Part shown: piece after piece, positions 55,760 through 64,000 of the stretch
How the letters are laid out: each line of letters opens with the position of its first letter
Numbering within the stretch: position 1 is the first letter of the stretch
DNA from: Caulobacter sp.
GTDB lineage: Bacteria > Pseudomonadota > Alphaproteobacteria > Caulobacterales > Caulobacteraceae
Length of the DNA stretch: 64,000 nucleotides
Direction: 5' to 3'
Assembly (NCBI RefSeq): GCF_017744445.1
Contig: NZ_JAGIBH010000005.1
Span: 62,001 to 126,000, forward strand
Position numbers and translations under genes: made by a program
The notes under the pieces: model-generated
What the model was told of the DNA's origin: nothing
Seen by the model: the letters and a program-made list of their open reading frames with translations, nothing else
The model's database searches: none

Positions 55760-56916
55760 GGCTCGGCGGTGCGGATTGCCGCCGGCCCGGCCGGCATGGC
55801 GATCGCGCCCCTGGCCTTCAGGCGCTTGCCGTCGAAGCCGAAGACGTCCAGCCGCTGCTCGACCATGCATTGGACCAGCAGGGTCTTGCCGTCCCTGGAC
55901 CAGACGATCCCTTGCCCCCAGCCGCCGGTCTTGGCCTCGGCGACCTTGACCAGCTTGCCCGGTTCATCGATCCGCCAGACCTGCACCAGGCCGTCCTTGG
56001 CGTAGCGCGGCGAGGTGTGGCTGGCGTTGGAGCCGTTGTTGACATTGACCGCCACGAAGCGGCCGTCAGGCGACATCTTCAGCCCCTCGGGCGTCAGGCC
56101 GACGGAGACGATGTCGACGACGCGTGGGAAGGCCTCGGAGACCAGGTCGATCAGGCTGACGGTATCGACGTCCTTGCCGCCGCCGCCGATGTTGCCGACC
56201 ACGGCGAAGCGACGCGGGCCGACAGTGTCGATCTGATAGGGACGTAGACCCGGCGCCAAGGTCTTGGGCTCGACCGTCACAGTCGTTCCGTCGATGCGCA
56301 GCACCGAGATCTTGTGGTCGCCGTCGCGACTGACCAGGGCCCGCTTGCCGTTGTCGAAGAAGATGGGTTCGGCCGGCGCCGACTTGGCGTCGCCGATGAC
56401 CACCGACCCAGCGGGTCGGACAGCCTGACCAGAGATGCTGAAGATCGAGACCGTGCCCTCGGCGCGGTTGGCCACCAGGGCCAGCTTGCCGTCGGGACTG
56501 ATCGAGACGCCCGAGGCGCCCTGCCCCGCGCGCAGCGTGGCGACCACGCGCGGAGGGCCGTCCTTGAGGGCGATGACGCTGACCCGGTCATCCGCCCCCT
56601 GGCCACCGGGCCCAGCTGGGGAGAGCTTGCGGGCCGCGGTGACCAGGGCGATGGACTCGTCGGGCGCGACGGCGACACTGGCCGGAGGGCCGATGACGCT
56701 GGTCGGGGCCGCGACGGAGCCCAGAAGCTTGGGGGGCGATGCGCCCAGATCGATCAGCGAAACAGTGTCGGGCAGCGGCTTGGCGGGAACCCCCTGCTCG
56801 CCGTCGTCCAGCACCTGCTTGCCGTCATTGGCCGAGACCGCGATCTGCCCGTACCCCACGCACGGCAAGACCAGCAGACCAATGGCGGCGACGCCGCTGA
56901 GAACTCGAAGACGCAT
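55756..56916 (-). CDS. Exported beta-propeller protein (YVTN/lactonase-like)
   Basis: The 386-residue protein has a signal peptide (LSGVAAIGLLVLPCVGYGQ) and repeated propeller strands: ASVAVAPDESIALVTAA, GVSISPDGKLALVANRAEGTVSIF, LKMSPDGRFVAVNVNNGSN and GIVWSRDGKTLLVQCMVEQRLDVF. This YVTN/lactonase-type propeller occurs in lactonases and in sugar-binding or lyase proteins; no catalytic site can be named. ATG at 56916 is chosen because it gives a proper signal peptide. It lies on the same strand as and downstream of the long TonB receptor, separated by a strong hairpin. Confidence 0.8.
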   Translation of the reverse strand: MRLRVLSGVAAIGLLVLPCVGYGQIAVSANDGKQVLDDGEQGVPAKPLPDTVSLIDLGASPPKLLGSVAAPTSVIGPPASVAVAPDESIALVTAARKLSPAGPGGQGADDRVSVIALKDGPPRVVATLRAGQGASGVSISPDGKLALVANRAEGTVSIFSISGQAVRPAGSVVIGDAKSAPAEPIFFDNGKRALVSRDGDHKISVLRIDGTTVTVEPKTLAPGLRPYQIDTVGPRRFAVVGNIGGGGKDVDTVSLIDLVSEAFPRVVDIVSVGLTPEGLKMSPDGRFVAVNVNNGSNASHTSPRYAKDGLVQVWRIDEPGKLVKVAEAKTGGWGQGIVWSRDGKTLLVQCMVEQRLDVFGFDGKRLKARGAIAMPAGPAAIRTAEP

Positions 56917-56943
56917 CACCGCATCGCTCGCAAATGTCGCCAA

Positions 56944-56981
56944 GCGCGCGGACGCCGGGAGGAGTGTTGGCGTCCGCGCGC
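56944..56981 (-). terminator. Very strong GC hairpin 3' of TonB receptor
   Basis: Perfect 13-base arms GCGCGCGGACGCC (56944-56956) and GGCGTCCGCGCGC (56969-56981) enclose a 12-base loop, in the 117-base gap between the receptor stop (57034) and the propeller start. No T-tract follows on the transcribed strand. Stem and loop sizes are almost the same as in the hairpin at 42723-42758. Confidence 0.7.
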
Positions 56982-57033
56982 CTGGCCGCCGTTCGCCCAA
57001 GGGAGGACAAGGGCGACCGGCTTCATGCCCAGG

Positions 57034-59865
57034 CTAGAAGGTATACCGCAGGCCCAGGATGAACTCGCGACCCGTGTGGTGGTAGAACGAGGACCGGTCG
57101 GCGACGCTGTCGTTGAACTGGTCCTGGTACTCGTCGGTCAGGTTCACGCCTTCCAGCGACAGCTTGAAGTGTTCGTTCAGCGTGTACTGCAGCGAGGCGT
57201 CGACGTTCAGGGTCGCCTTGGTGCCGTCGGCGTTGGTGCCCGCTTCCGAACCCGGGATTCGGGTCAGGTAGTTGTCACGATAGGCCGCCGAGACGCGGGC
57301 GCTAAACTTGCTGTCTTCGTAGTAGAGCGTGGCGTTGTACGAGCTGCGCGACAGGCCCGTCAGGTCGCCGGTGGCGATGACCGCGCCAGCCCCATTCAGA
57401 TACTGGATCTCGGACTTCACGCCCGTGTAGTTCAGCAGCACGCCGGTGTGGCGCAGCGCGCCCGGCAGGAAGCTGAAGGGCTGCTGGTAGTTGATTTCGA
57501 AGCCCTTCAGCGTGCCCCCGGGCGTGTTGACCGGGGTGCTGAACTGCCATTGCGCCGAGGGGCTGCAGCCGTTGGTCGTGCCGCAGGCGGCGATGGCCAC
57601 GCTGTCGGGCAGGCCGAACGGATTGCCGGTGAAGGTCGTGTTGGTCTGCAGCGTCTGGACCAGGCTGTTGATGTCCTTCTGGAAGAGGGCCAGCGACAGC
57701 AGGGCCGACTTCTTGAAGTACCATTCGAACGACAAGTCGTAGGCCTTGGCCCGGAATGGATCCAGGTTCGGGTTGCCGGCGCTGACCGAACGGCCGGCGC
57801 CCGAGACGCTGACGGTCGCGCCCGGCGTCAGGCTGCCCAGGTCGGGACGGGCCATGACCTTGGCGGCGCCGAAGCGGATCAGGAAGTTGTCGCGCGGCTC
57901 CAGCACCATGTTCAGCGACGGCAGGGTGTCGTGGTACTTGCGGCTGGCCGAGATCGCCAGCGGCGCGCCCGAGACGTAGGTGTAGCCGTCCGAGTCCTGC
58001 TGGGTCTCGACATAGCGGACGCCCACATTGCCGCGGAACGGCCAGGAACCCAGGTCGGTGTTCCAGTCGGCCTGGACGTAGCCGCCGTTGTCCTTTTCAC
58101 GGACGCCGCGGTTGTTACCCAGCGCCGGCTCCTTGCCCATCTTGAACGTGCCGCCATAGGCGGTCTGGTCGTAGAGGCTGAGGACGCTGGCGGCCTTCAG
58201 GGTGTCGGGGATCAGGCTGTTGAAGCCGGCGAAATTGACCACCTGGCCGTAGGTCGTCTTGTCGATCGCCACCAGGGCGGCCGGCACGGTCGGCTCGATA
58301 TTGGTGCTGGTGCCGTTCGAGCGGCGGAATTCGGTCGTCTCGAAGTCGTACTTCTTGAACGAGGCGCCGGCCGACAGCTTGAAGATGCCCAGGTTGTCCC
58401 ACGTGCCGTCGATCGAGGCGACGTCATAGGTGTTCACCGCCGACTGCGGACGGATGCGGATCTGGGTCAGCACCCAGGCATTCGGGTCCGTCAGCTTGGC
58501 GTTGCCGTAGCCGATGACCGGGTTGCGGCCTTGCGTGTAGTCGTACGAATAGCCCTGGATGTTGAACTGGTCGTACTGGACCGTGGTCTGGATCGGGTTC
58601 TGGTGATCCGACTTCGAATGGCCGATCAGCGCCTCGACCTGGATGTCGTCGGTGAAGTGGTGCTTACCCGACAGGCCGAACTGCGTGAACTTGGTGTCCA
58701 GCTTGTCGAAGCGGTCCTCGACGCGCAGGTCGACATTGTTGAACACACCCTTGGTCATGGTGTTGGTCGTGCTGTCGATCGTCGCCGAGACCACTTGGGT
58801 CTGGGCGATGCCGCACGAGGTGGCGACGTTGGCGGCCGTACAGGCACCGCCGACGCTGAACGACGGGGCCTCGAGATACTGCTCCTCGCGGGTGCCCTTG
58901 AAGTCGGCATACAGGGCGTCGAAGCTGATCTCGGTGCGGTCCGTCGGCGCGTATTGCAGCGACAGGGTGCCGCCCAGACGCTTCTGGTCGTCCTTGTAGA
59001 TGTCAAAGCGCGGGAATCGCGGGTGGAAGGCGGCGTTGTTGGCGGCCTCGGCCGGGTTGACCGTGGTCGGCAGGCCCGCGCCGTTCGGCAGGGCGTTGAA
59101 GCCCGGCGAGAAGGCGTTGCCGGTCGCCCAACGGACGGTCGAGGAGCCTTCGTCCAGCAGCTTACGGCGCGAATAGGCCACCGACAGCAGGGCGCCGAAC
59201 TTGCCGTCGCCCCAGGTGTTGGCGATCATGAAGGCGCCGCGCGGGTTCTTCGACTTGGCCAGGTCGTTGTAGCCCAGCTGCGCCGAGCCCACCATCGTGA
59301 AGCCCTTGTAGTCGAACGGACGCGCCGTGCGCAGGTCGACCGTCGCGCCCAGCGAGCCTTCCTCGATACCGGCTTCGGCGGTCTTGCGCACCGTGATGGC
59401 GTTGAAGAGGTCCGAAGCAAAGACGTTGAAGTCGAACGAGCGGCCGCGGTTGGTGCCGCCCGAGGCGTCGGCGCCGCCGGCGGTCGTCAAGGCTTCCATG
59501 CCGTTGATGCGGACGCGGGTGAACTGGGGACCCAGGCCGCGCACCGAGATCTGACGGCCTTCGCCACCGTCACGCGCCAGGGCCACGCCCGGGATGCGCT
59601 GGATCGATTCCGAGAGGTTCAGGTCCGGGAACTTGCCGATGTCTTCAGCCAGGATCGAGTCCACGGCTGCGGCTTCCGACCGCTTGACGTTCAGCGCCTT
59701 GTCCAGGCTGGAACGGAAGCCGGTGACGACCACTTCGGTCACCGAGTTGTCTTCCGGCGCTGGAGCCGGGGCCGCCTGTTGAGCCGACGCGACACCCGCG
59801 AAGCTCAAGCCGATCGCCGCCGCCGAGACACTGGCCAGCCACAGCTGGCGTTCCTTGGTACGCAT
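57034..59865 (-). CDS. TonB-dependent receptor, Xanthomonas/Caulobacter long type
   Basis: The 943-residue receptor has a signal peptide (cleaved near ASAQ), TonB-box region VTEVVVTGFRSSLDKAL, and the group pattern KRSEAAAVDSILAEDIGKFPDLNLSESIQRIPGVAL, ISVRGLGPQFTRVRINGMEAL and FNVFASDLFNAITVRKTAEAGIEEGSLGATVDL. The barrel ends LGLRYTF. This is the subclass that includes the Caulobacter maltodextrin receptor, so an oligosaccharide ligand is likely. AGGGGAGGG stands before the ATG. The 68-residue helix-turn-helix-like gene and the 1246-residue LamG protein lie upstream on the same strand. Confidence 0.95.
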   Translation of the reverse strand: MRTKERQLWLASVSAAAIGLSFAGVASAQQAAPAPAPEDNSVTEVVVTGFRSSLDKALNVKRSEAAAVDSILAEDIGKFPDLNLSESIQRIPGVALARDGGEGRQISVRGLGPQFTRVRINGMEALTTAGGADASGGTNRGRSFDFNVFASDLFNAITVRKTAEAGIEEGSLGATVDLRTARPFDYKGFTMVGSAQLGYNDLAKSKNPRGAFMIANTWGDGKFGALLSVAYSRRKLLDEGSSTVRWATGNAFSPGFNALPNGAGLPTTVNPAEAANNAAFHPRFPRFDIYKDDQKRLGGTLSLQYAPTDRTEISFDALYADFKGTREEQYLEAPSFSVGGACTAANVATSCGIAQTQVVSATIDSTTNTMTKGVFNNVDLRVEDRFDKLDTKFTQFGLSGKHHFTDDIQVEALIGHSKSDHQNPIQTTVQYDQFNIQGYSYDYTQGRNPVIGYGNAKLTDPNAWVLTQIRIRPQSAVNTYDVASIDGTWDNLGIFKLSAGASFKKYDFETTEFRRSNGTSTNIEPTVPAALVAIDKTTYGQVVNFAGFNSLIPDTLKAASVLSLYDQTAYGGTFKMGKEPALGNNRGVREKDNGGYVQADWNTDLGSWPFRGNVGVRYVETQQDSDGYTYVSGAPLAISASRKYHDTLPSLNMVLEPRDNFLIRFGAAKVMARPDLGSLTPGATVSVSGAGRSVSAGNPNLDPFRAKAYDLSFEWYFKKSALLSLALFQKDINSLVQTLQTNTTFTGNPFGLPDSVAIAACGTTNGCSPSAQWQFSTPVNTPGGTLKGFEINYQQPFSFLPGALRHTGVLLNYTGVKSEIQYLNGAGAVIATGDLTGLSRSSYNATLYYEDSKFSARVSAAYRDNYLTRIPGSEAGTNADGTKATLNVDASLQYTLNEHFKLSLEGVNLTDEYQDQFNDSVADRSSFYHHTGREFILGLRYTF

Positions 59866-60023
59866 ATTCCCTCCCCTAACGGGTCTTGCCGTCTTTGTTG
59901 TCGGACGCCCGTTGGGCCCGGCGCGTTCGAGGCGTTCGGGCTGTGGCGTCTGAAAGCAAGACTAGGGTCGGGTCGTCGACGCGGGCCAATGCCGTGTTGG
60001 AACGCGGTTATGCTGGTTCGGCA

Positions 60024-60230
60024 TCAGGCGGCCGCGCGCATCTCCAGCCGAGCAAGACGGGCGAGGATGCGTTCCAGGGTCACGCATTTGACGGGCTTGC
60101 CGTCGCGCAGCTTGTTCCAGGTGGTCTCGCTGATCGCATAGCAGTCAAACAGGTGCTCGCGGGTCACGGCGGGAAGCCGCGCCCGCAGGCTCTGGAAGGT
60201 TTCTCGGGAGGCGATGATGGTCTGGGCCAT
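60024..60230 (-). CDS. 68-residue helix-turn-helix-like protein
   Basis: The small basic protein ([20 protein letters not shown]...) has a helical stretch with [30 protein letters not shown], which resembles a single Cro/XRE-like helix-turn-helix and the ending of small DNA-binding proteins. It starts 5 bases after the stop of the 1246-residue protein, so it is co-transcribed with it, and lies 158 bases upstream of the long TonB receptor, which it may regulate. Codon use and position support a real gene; function is inference. Confidence 0.6.
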   Translation of the reverse strand: MAQTIIASRETFQSLRARLPAVTREHLFDCYAISETTWNKLRDGKPVKCVTLERILARLARLEMRAAA

Positions 60231-60235
60231 GAGGT

Positions 60236-63200
60236 CTAAGGTTTGGCTGTTACGACGTTGTTGAGCTGGGTGATCTCAGGACCCTGGGCCGACAGGCGGA
60301 CGCGGTAGCCGGCCTTCCATTCGCCCTTCAGCGAGACCTTGGCGGTCTTGGGCTTCAGGTCCAGCGGCGCGGCGATGGACGGAACCGAAGCGCGAGCCAG
60401 TTCCTTGCCCTGCCCATCCTCCAGGATCACGACGCTGGCCGGCGTGGGCTTGGCGCCCAGGCTGTGGACCGTGACGTCGATGCCGCCGCCCTTCTTAGCC
60501 TTCACGTCGTCGACGCCGATGCCGAGGTCGAAGCGCTTGGCCGGCGCGTCGCCGGGGGCCGTCAGGGTGAATTCCCAAGTCGTGGTCTTGCCCGGTGCGA
60601 AGGTCATGTCGACGCTGGTGGTGCGCTCAAGGGTCACTTCGGCGGCCGGATCGGCGGCGCCGTCCACCGCGCGGACCACGCTCCACTTGCCGGCCGAGAC
60701 GTCCCAGCCGGTCATCACCGCATGCATCGGCCTGTCGGTCAGGTTGAAGGCCGTGACCTTGAAGGTCTTCTCGCCCGTGCCGGTGACCAGGATGCCGACA
60801 TCCTCGGCCGCCGTCGGCGTGTCGAAGCGCCAGCTGACAAGGTGGCCAGGGAACATCTGATTGCGGCGCAAGGCCATGCCGCCCAGGCGGGTGCGCTGCA
60901 AGGTGTCGCTGAACAACTCGACGCGGTCCGACCACCAGTGGGCGTCGGTCATCATCCACATGCGCTGTTCGGCGGTAACGATCTCGTCGTGGAAGACCTT
61001 CTCCAGGTACTTGGTGTCGCCGCTGGTGCGCCACGCCTGGTACAAGGTGTAGGCGTCCTCGGCCCCGGCATCGGCGTCGGCCTTGAGCTTGGCGCCCCAG
61101 CTGTCGCGCATGCCCAGCTTGTCGACGACGTCGCTGTTCAGCTCGTCCAGGTCGGCCAGCTTGCCTTTGACCATCTCGCCCTTCAGCGGCAGCAGGTACT
61201 TGGCGTCGCCGGTCCAGCGCCAGGCGGCCCAAAACAGCTGCGTGGCCGAGACGTTGCCGCGCGCGCCGGCGGCCAGCTCGCCCCGGGACTCGCCGGTAGC
61301 CGAGTGGATGTCCTCGGGATAGGCCCACGAGCCGTCGGCCCGCTGCTTGCCGTGCGCCATGTGGCCGTCAGCGAGGTCGACGATCAGCTTCTTGATCGTG
61401 GAGTCGTCGTTGAAGTCGGCCAGCACGATGCCGGGGTGCAGGATCAGGTACGAGTACGGATGCGACCAGCCCCAGGGACCGTCGCGCGACACGTCGGTGG
61501 CCGAGAAGAACCGGCTGATCACGTGAGTGTGGCCGTCTTCGGCCTTCTGCATCACGGTCGGATAGGCCCGCGCCGTCTCCATCAGCCGCTCGACGACCTT
61601 GGGATCGCCATAGCCGGTGTACATGGCCTCGGACTTGGCGTTGATCGCCTCTTCGTACGAATGCAACTCGTCGGTCTTGATCTTGCCAAGGCCGTTCGGG
61701 AGCATGTCGTTCTTATAGGCCGCGTCGACCAGGGCGTTCAGGGAAGCGGTGACCTTGTCGGGGATGTCGCCCATCAGGGCCAGTGGCGGCCACTGCTGGG
61801 TCAAGTCGTCATCGTCCGAGATGCCGCCGCCGAAGTCGCCGTAGCTGACCTGGCGGTTGTCGATCCACCACTCGATGAACTTGCGGACGCGCTTGAGGTC
61901 TTCGGTCTGCAGGAACGCCCACTGCGGCACGCCGGCCGGCGCGGTCGGCACGGTGACCGGCACGCCGGGCTGCTCGGGATTGAGCTCGGCCCACATCTCG
62001 CGGCCATGCTGGTTATTCGGGTCCACGCGCAGCAGGTCCGACAGTTCCAGGTCCAGACGGGCATAGCGGGCCAGACGCTTGGAGACGTCGTGCTCTTCGA
62101 CCAGGAAGGCCAGGTTGTCACGCGCCTGGGCTAGGCGGTCGGCGATGTGCTCGGCCTTGGCCGCCTCGGCGGGCTTGAACTTCAGGCGGACGTTCATGCC
62201 GTCCAGCTGGCGGGCATCGAAATCGGCCCCAGCCCCGGCGATGGTGATCAGCAGGCTCTTGCCCGGCATGATCATCCGGTCGCGGGTATCGAGGAACACC
62301 GTCCGCGCCTCGCCCGGCTTGACCGAGACATTGACGTCCAACAGGTCGCGGCCCGGCCACAGCGGGTCCTTGACCTTGATGTTGAGCGGGAAGAGGCCAT
62401 TCGCCGTCGGCGCGACCTTCAGGGCCGGGATATCGATGGCCACGCCGTCCAGGCCTTCGTCCATGCCCTGCCAGCCGTACTGGAACTTGCCGACCGGCCC
62501 GGCGGCGCGAGTCTGGCGGAAGTCGGCCGGGATCAGGATGTGGGCGATCGGCAGGCTCGGACCCGTCTCGGCCTTGCGCGGCGCGCTCGGCGCCTTCGCC
62601 GGCAGGGCCGCGACCATGGTCCGTTCGCCCGGACCAAAGCGGCCCTTCACGAAGGTCGTCAGCTCGTCCAGCGACGGATAGACGCCGACGTCGGCGTCCA
62701 GCTTGACCTTGTAGCTAAGGGTCGTCTCGTCAGGTTCGGCGCCGCCGGCCACGTAGTAGGCGCCCAGCTCCTGGATCGGGGTCTCCTGGACCACGTTCTC
62801 GAACTTCAGCTGGCCGCCGGTGCGCGTCGTGAACTGGTTCAAGGTCCGCAGCTCGCCCTGCGGCCGCTTGATCAGCAGCTTGTCGGGGCCCGTCAACGTG
62901 CCATAGGCCGCGCCCTGGAATTCCAGGCGGTTCCACGGCTCGTTGGGCAGGGCGAAGGTGATGCCCTTGCCGCCCTCGGTGTAGACGTTCCAGTCGGGCA
63001 GCTCGAAATAGTCGTGTCGGCCCGGCAGTTTCGAACGGTTGTAGACGCCCGGCCAGGTGGTCTCGGCGATACCGTCCGAGCCCAGGCTCATGCGCTCCTT
63101 TAGATCGAACTGATCGGTGAACTCGACCTTGCGGATCTTGGTCGCGGCGTCGGCCAGATAGGGCGGCGGATCGGCCGGACGGTTCCAACCGTAGCGATAG

Positions 63201-63976
63201 GCCCAGGCCTTCATGTCCGGCGCGGGCGCGGCGCTGCTCGGCTCCTGACCGGCGGCCAAGCCCGCGACGTCGGCGTCGCTGAGCGCATGGTCGTAGATCC
63301 GGATGTCGTCGACATCGCCGCCGCGGATGAACTGATAGGCGCTCTGCACCTGGTGGGGCGAGATCACCCGGCTGTGCGGGCCGAACTGGTCGAGGCCGGC
63401 GTCCAGCGCCGCTACTTGGGCCTTCGAGGCCACCGGCTTGCCGTCGATATAGAGCGCGATGCCCTTGGCCTCGTCCCAGCTGAAGGTGACGAGAACCCAC
63501 TGGTCAGGCTTCGGCGCGGCCTGGGTCGTGGAGACCCGCACCCGCGAGAGATTGTCGTCTGTGACGAAGGCGTCGAAGCCCTTGCCGTTCCAGTCGATGC
63601 GCAGCCAGGTCATGTCCCAGCTGGTGTGGTCGGCGTAACCGACGCGGAACAGCGGGAACGGCGTGGCCCCCACCGGCTCGCGGCCGCGCCAGTAGAAGCT
63701 GAGCGTGCCGCGCTGGGCGTAGATGTTGCCCGGGGCCATCCAGCTGAGCACCTGCTCGCTGGAGGCCTCGATATAGGCGCCGTGCGTCGGGTCGGTCTTG
63801 AGCTTGACCTTGTCGGCGAAGTTCGGCGTCGCCTCCCCGGCCGCGACGTCCGCCTTCAGGCCCTTGTCGCCCGTGAGGTGGAACAGAAGGCCGTCGGCCC
63901 TGCCGATGGTCGGCAGGGCCAGAGCGGCGGTAGCCAGGAGAGCGGCCCGCAGGGCCTTGTTCGATCGACGCACCAA
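60236..63976 (-). CDS. Large exported LamG-containing protein, probable carbohydrate-active enzyme
   Basis: The 1246-residue protein has a signal peptide ([19 protein letters not shown]). Residues about 30-250 form a LamG/concanavalin-like domain ([55 protein letters not shown]). Residues about 250-620 are strand-rich; residues about 640-1030 are helical with aromatic and acidic clusters ([61 protein letters not shown]), like an alpha-toroid catalytic domain; the rest is strand-rich. The start is TTG at 63976 (or GTG at 63973) behind AAGAGGAG. No family is recognised. The adjoining TonB receptor suggests a polysaccharide lyase or glycosidase. Confidence 0.75.
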   Translation of the reverse strand: MVRRSNKALRAALLATAALALPTIGRADGLLFHLTGDKGLKADVAAGEATPNFADKVKLKTDPTHGAYIEASSEQVLSWMAPGNIYAQRGTLSFYWRGREPVGATPFPLFRVGYADHTSWDMTWLRIDWNGKGFDAFVTDDNLSRVRVSTTQAAPKPDQWVLVTFSWDEAKGIALYIDGKPVASKAQVAALDAGLDQFGPHSRVISPHQVQSAYQFIRGGDVDDIRIYDHALSDADVAGLAAGQEPSSAAPAPDMKAWAYRYGWNRPADPPPYLADAATKIRKVEFTDQFDLKERMSLGSDGIAETTWPGVYNRSKLPGRHDYFELPDWNVYTEGGKGITFALPNEPWNRLEFQGAAYGTLTGPDKLLIKRPQGELRTLNQFTTRTGGQLKFENVVQETPIQELGAYYVAGGAEPDETTLSYKVKLDADVGVYPSLDELTTFVKGRFGPGERTMVAALPAKAPSAPRKAETGPSLPIAHILIPADFRQTRAAGPVGKFQYGWQGMDEGLDGVAIDIPALKVAPTANGLFPLNIKVKDPLWPGRDLLDVNVSVKPGEARTVFLDTRDRMIMPGKSLLITIAGAGADFDARQLDGMNVRLKFKPAEAAKAEHIADRLAQARDNLAFLVEEHDVSKRLARYARLDLELSDLLRVDPNNQHGREMWAELNPEQPGVPVTVPTAPAGVPQWAFLQTEDLKRVRKFIEWWIDNRQVSYGDFGGGISDDDDLTQQWPPLALMGDIPDKVTASLNALVDAAYKNDMLPNGLGKIKTDELHSYEEAINAKSEAMYTGYGDPKVVERLMETARAYPTVMQKAEDGHTHVISRFFSATDVSRDGPWGWSHPYSYLILHPGIVLADFNDDSTIKKLIVDLADGHMAHGKQRADGSWAYPEDIHSATGESRGELAAGARGNVSATQLFWAAWRWTGDAKYLLPLKGEMVKGKLADLDELNSDVVDKLGMRDSWGAKLKADADAGAEDAYTLYQAWRTSGDTKYLEKVFHDEIVTAEQRMWMMTDAHWWSDRVELFSDTLQRTRLGGMALRRNQMFPGHLVSWRFDTPTAAEDVGILVTGTGEKTFKVTAFNLTDRPMHAVMTGWDVSAGKWSVVRAVDGAADPAAEVTLERTTSVDMTFAPGKTTTWEFTLTAPGDAPAKRFDLGIGVDDVKAKKGGGIDVTVHSLGAKPTPASVVILEDGQGKELARASVPSIAAPLDLKPKTAKVSLKGEWKAGYRVRLSAQGPEITQLNNVVTAKP

Positions 63977-64000
63977 CTTGGCGCTCCTCTTCGGGGTAAG

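Noticed and set aside
56314..60141. A 1275-codon plus-strand open frame opposite the propeller and receptor genes
   Set aside because: It runs across two genes and their gaps with an Arg/Gly/Asp-rich translation and no motif; the minus-strand products are unambiguous.

Overview
The window reads as chromosomal DNA of a high-GC alphaproteobacterium, most likely Caulobacterales (Caulobacter or a close relative). The basis is the very dense set of TonB-dependent outer-membrane receptors (nine in 64 kb, two of them of the long Xanthomonas/Caulobacter type), a cyoABCD quinol-oxidase operon carrying SURF1 and a RegB/RegA-type redox two-component system, and an ECF sigma/FecR surface-signalling pair. 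I see no tRNA, rRNA, insertion sequence, phage gene or CRISPR array. Coding density is very high and no gene-free stretch exceeds 300 bases; the largest gaps are about 42492-42765 and 51909-52170.

Region 1 (1-5480): a TonB receptor and a 3'-truncated M28/PA-like exported hydrolase on the minus strand, divergent from an FCD-type GntR regulator and a serine beta-lactamase-like hydrolase, with a well-formed GntR/FadR-type operator between them. Region 2 (5477-18522): a minus-strand catabolic operon in the order TonB receptor, type-B carboxylesterase, acyl-CoA ligase, TetR, SDR, thiolase, DUF3089 hydrolase, MHS-type MFS permease; then a divergent MFS permease and a second TetR. Region 3 (18727-24050): TonB receptor, intrinsic terminator, GH1 beta-glucosidase-like protein and a DUF1080 protein. 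Region 4 (24043-30707): cyoABCD-SURF1-regB-regA. Region 5 (30905-37622): a second copy of the region 2 layout (TonB receptor, carboxylesterase, TetR, SDR, convergent MHS permease).

Region 6 (37744-51908) is a long minus-strand polysaccharide-utilisation block: FecA-like receptor with signalling domain, FecI-type sigma factor, FecR-type anti-sigma factor, an unassigned exported lyase-like protein, two TonB receptors, an alginate_lyase-fold (PL38-like) protein and an aldose 1-epimerase. Region 7 (52171-63976): a TonB receptor and esterase on the plus strand, then on the minus strand a beta-propeller protein, a long TonB receptor, a 68-residue helix-turn-helix-like protein and a 1246-residue LamG-containing exported protein.

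The most interesting signals are: (i) a duplicated TonB-receptor/carboxylesterase/TetR/SDR/MHS module, with three paralogous TetR regulators and shared palindromic elements upstream of the receptors; (ii) the coupling of a FecI/FecR/FecA system to an apparent polyuronate-utilisation locus, with a repeated GTCGGAAC element upstream of its genes; (iii) perfect GC hairpins immediately 3' of several receptor genes; and (iv) two large exported proteins that look like unassigned carbohydrate-active enzymes. The likely overall role is scavenging of plant- or alga-derived esters, glycosides and acidic polysaccharides; the substrates are inferred, not shown.
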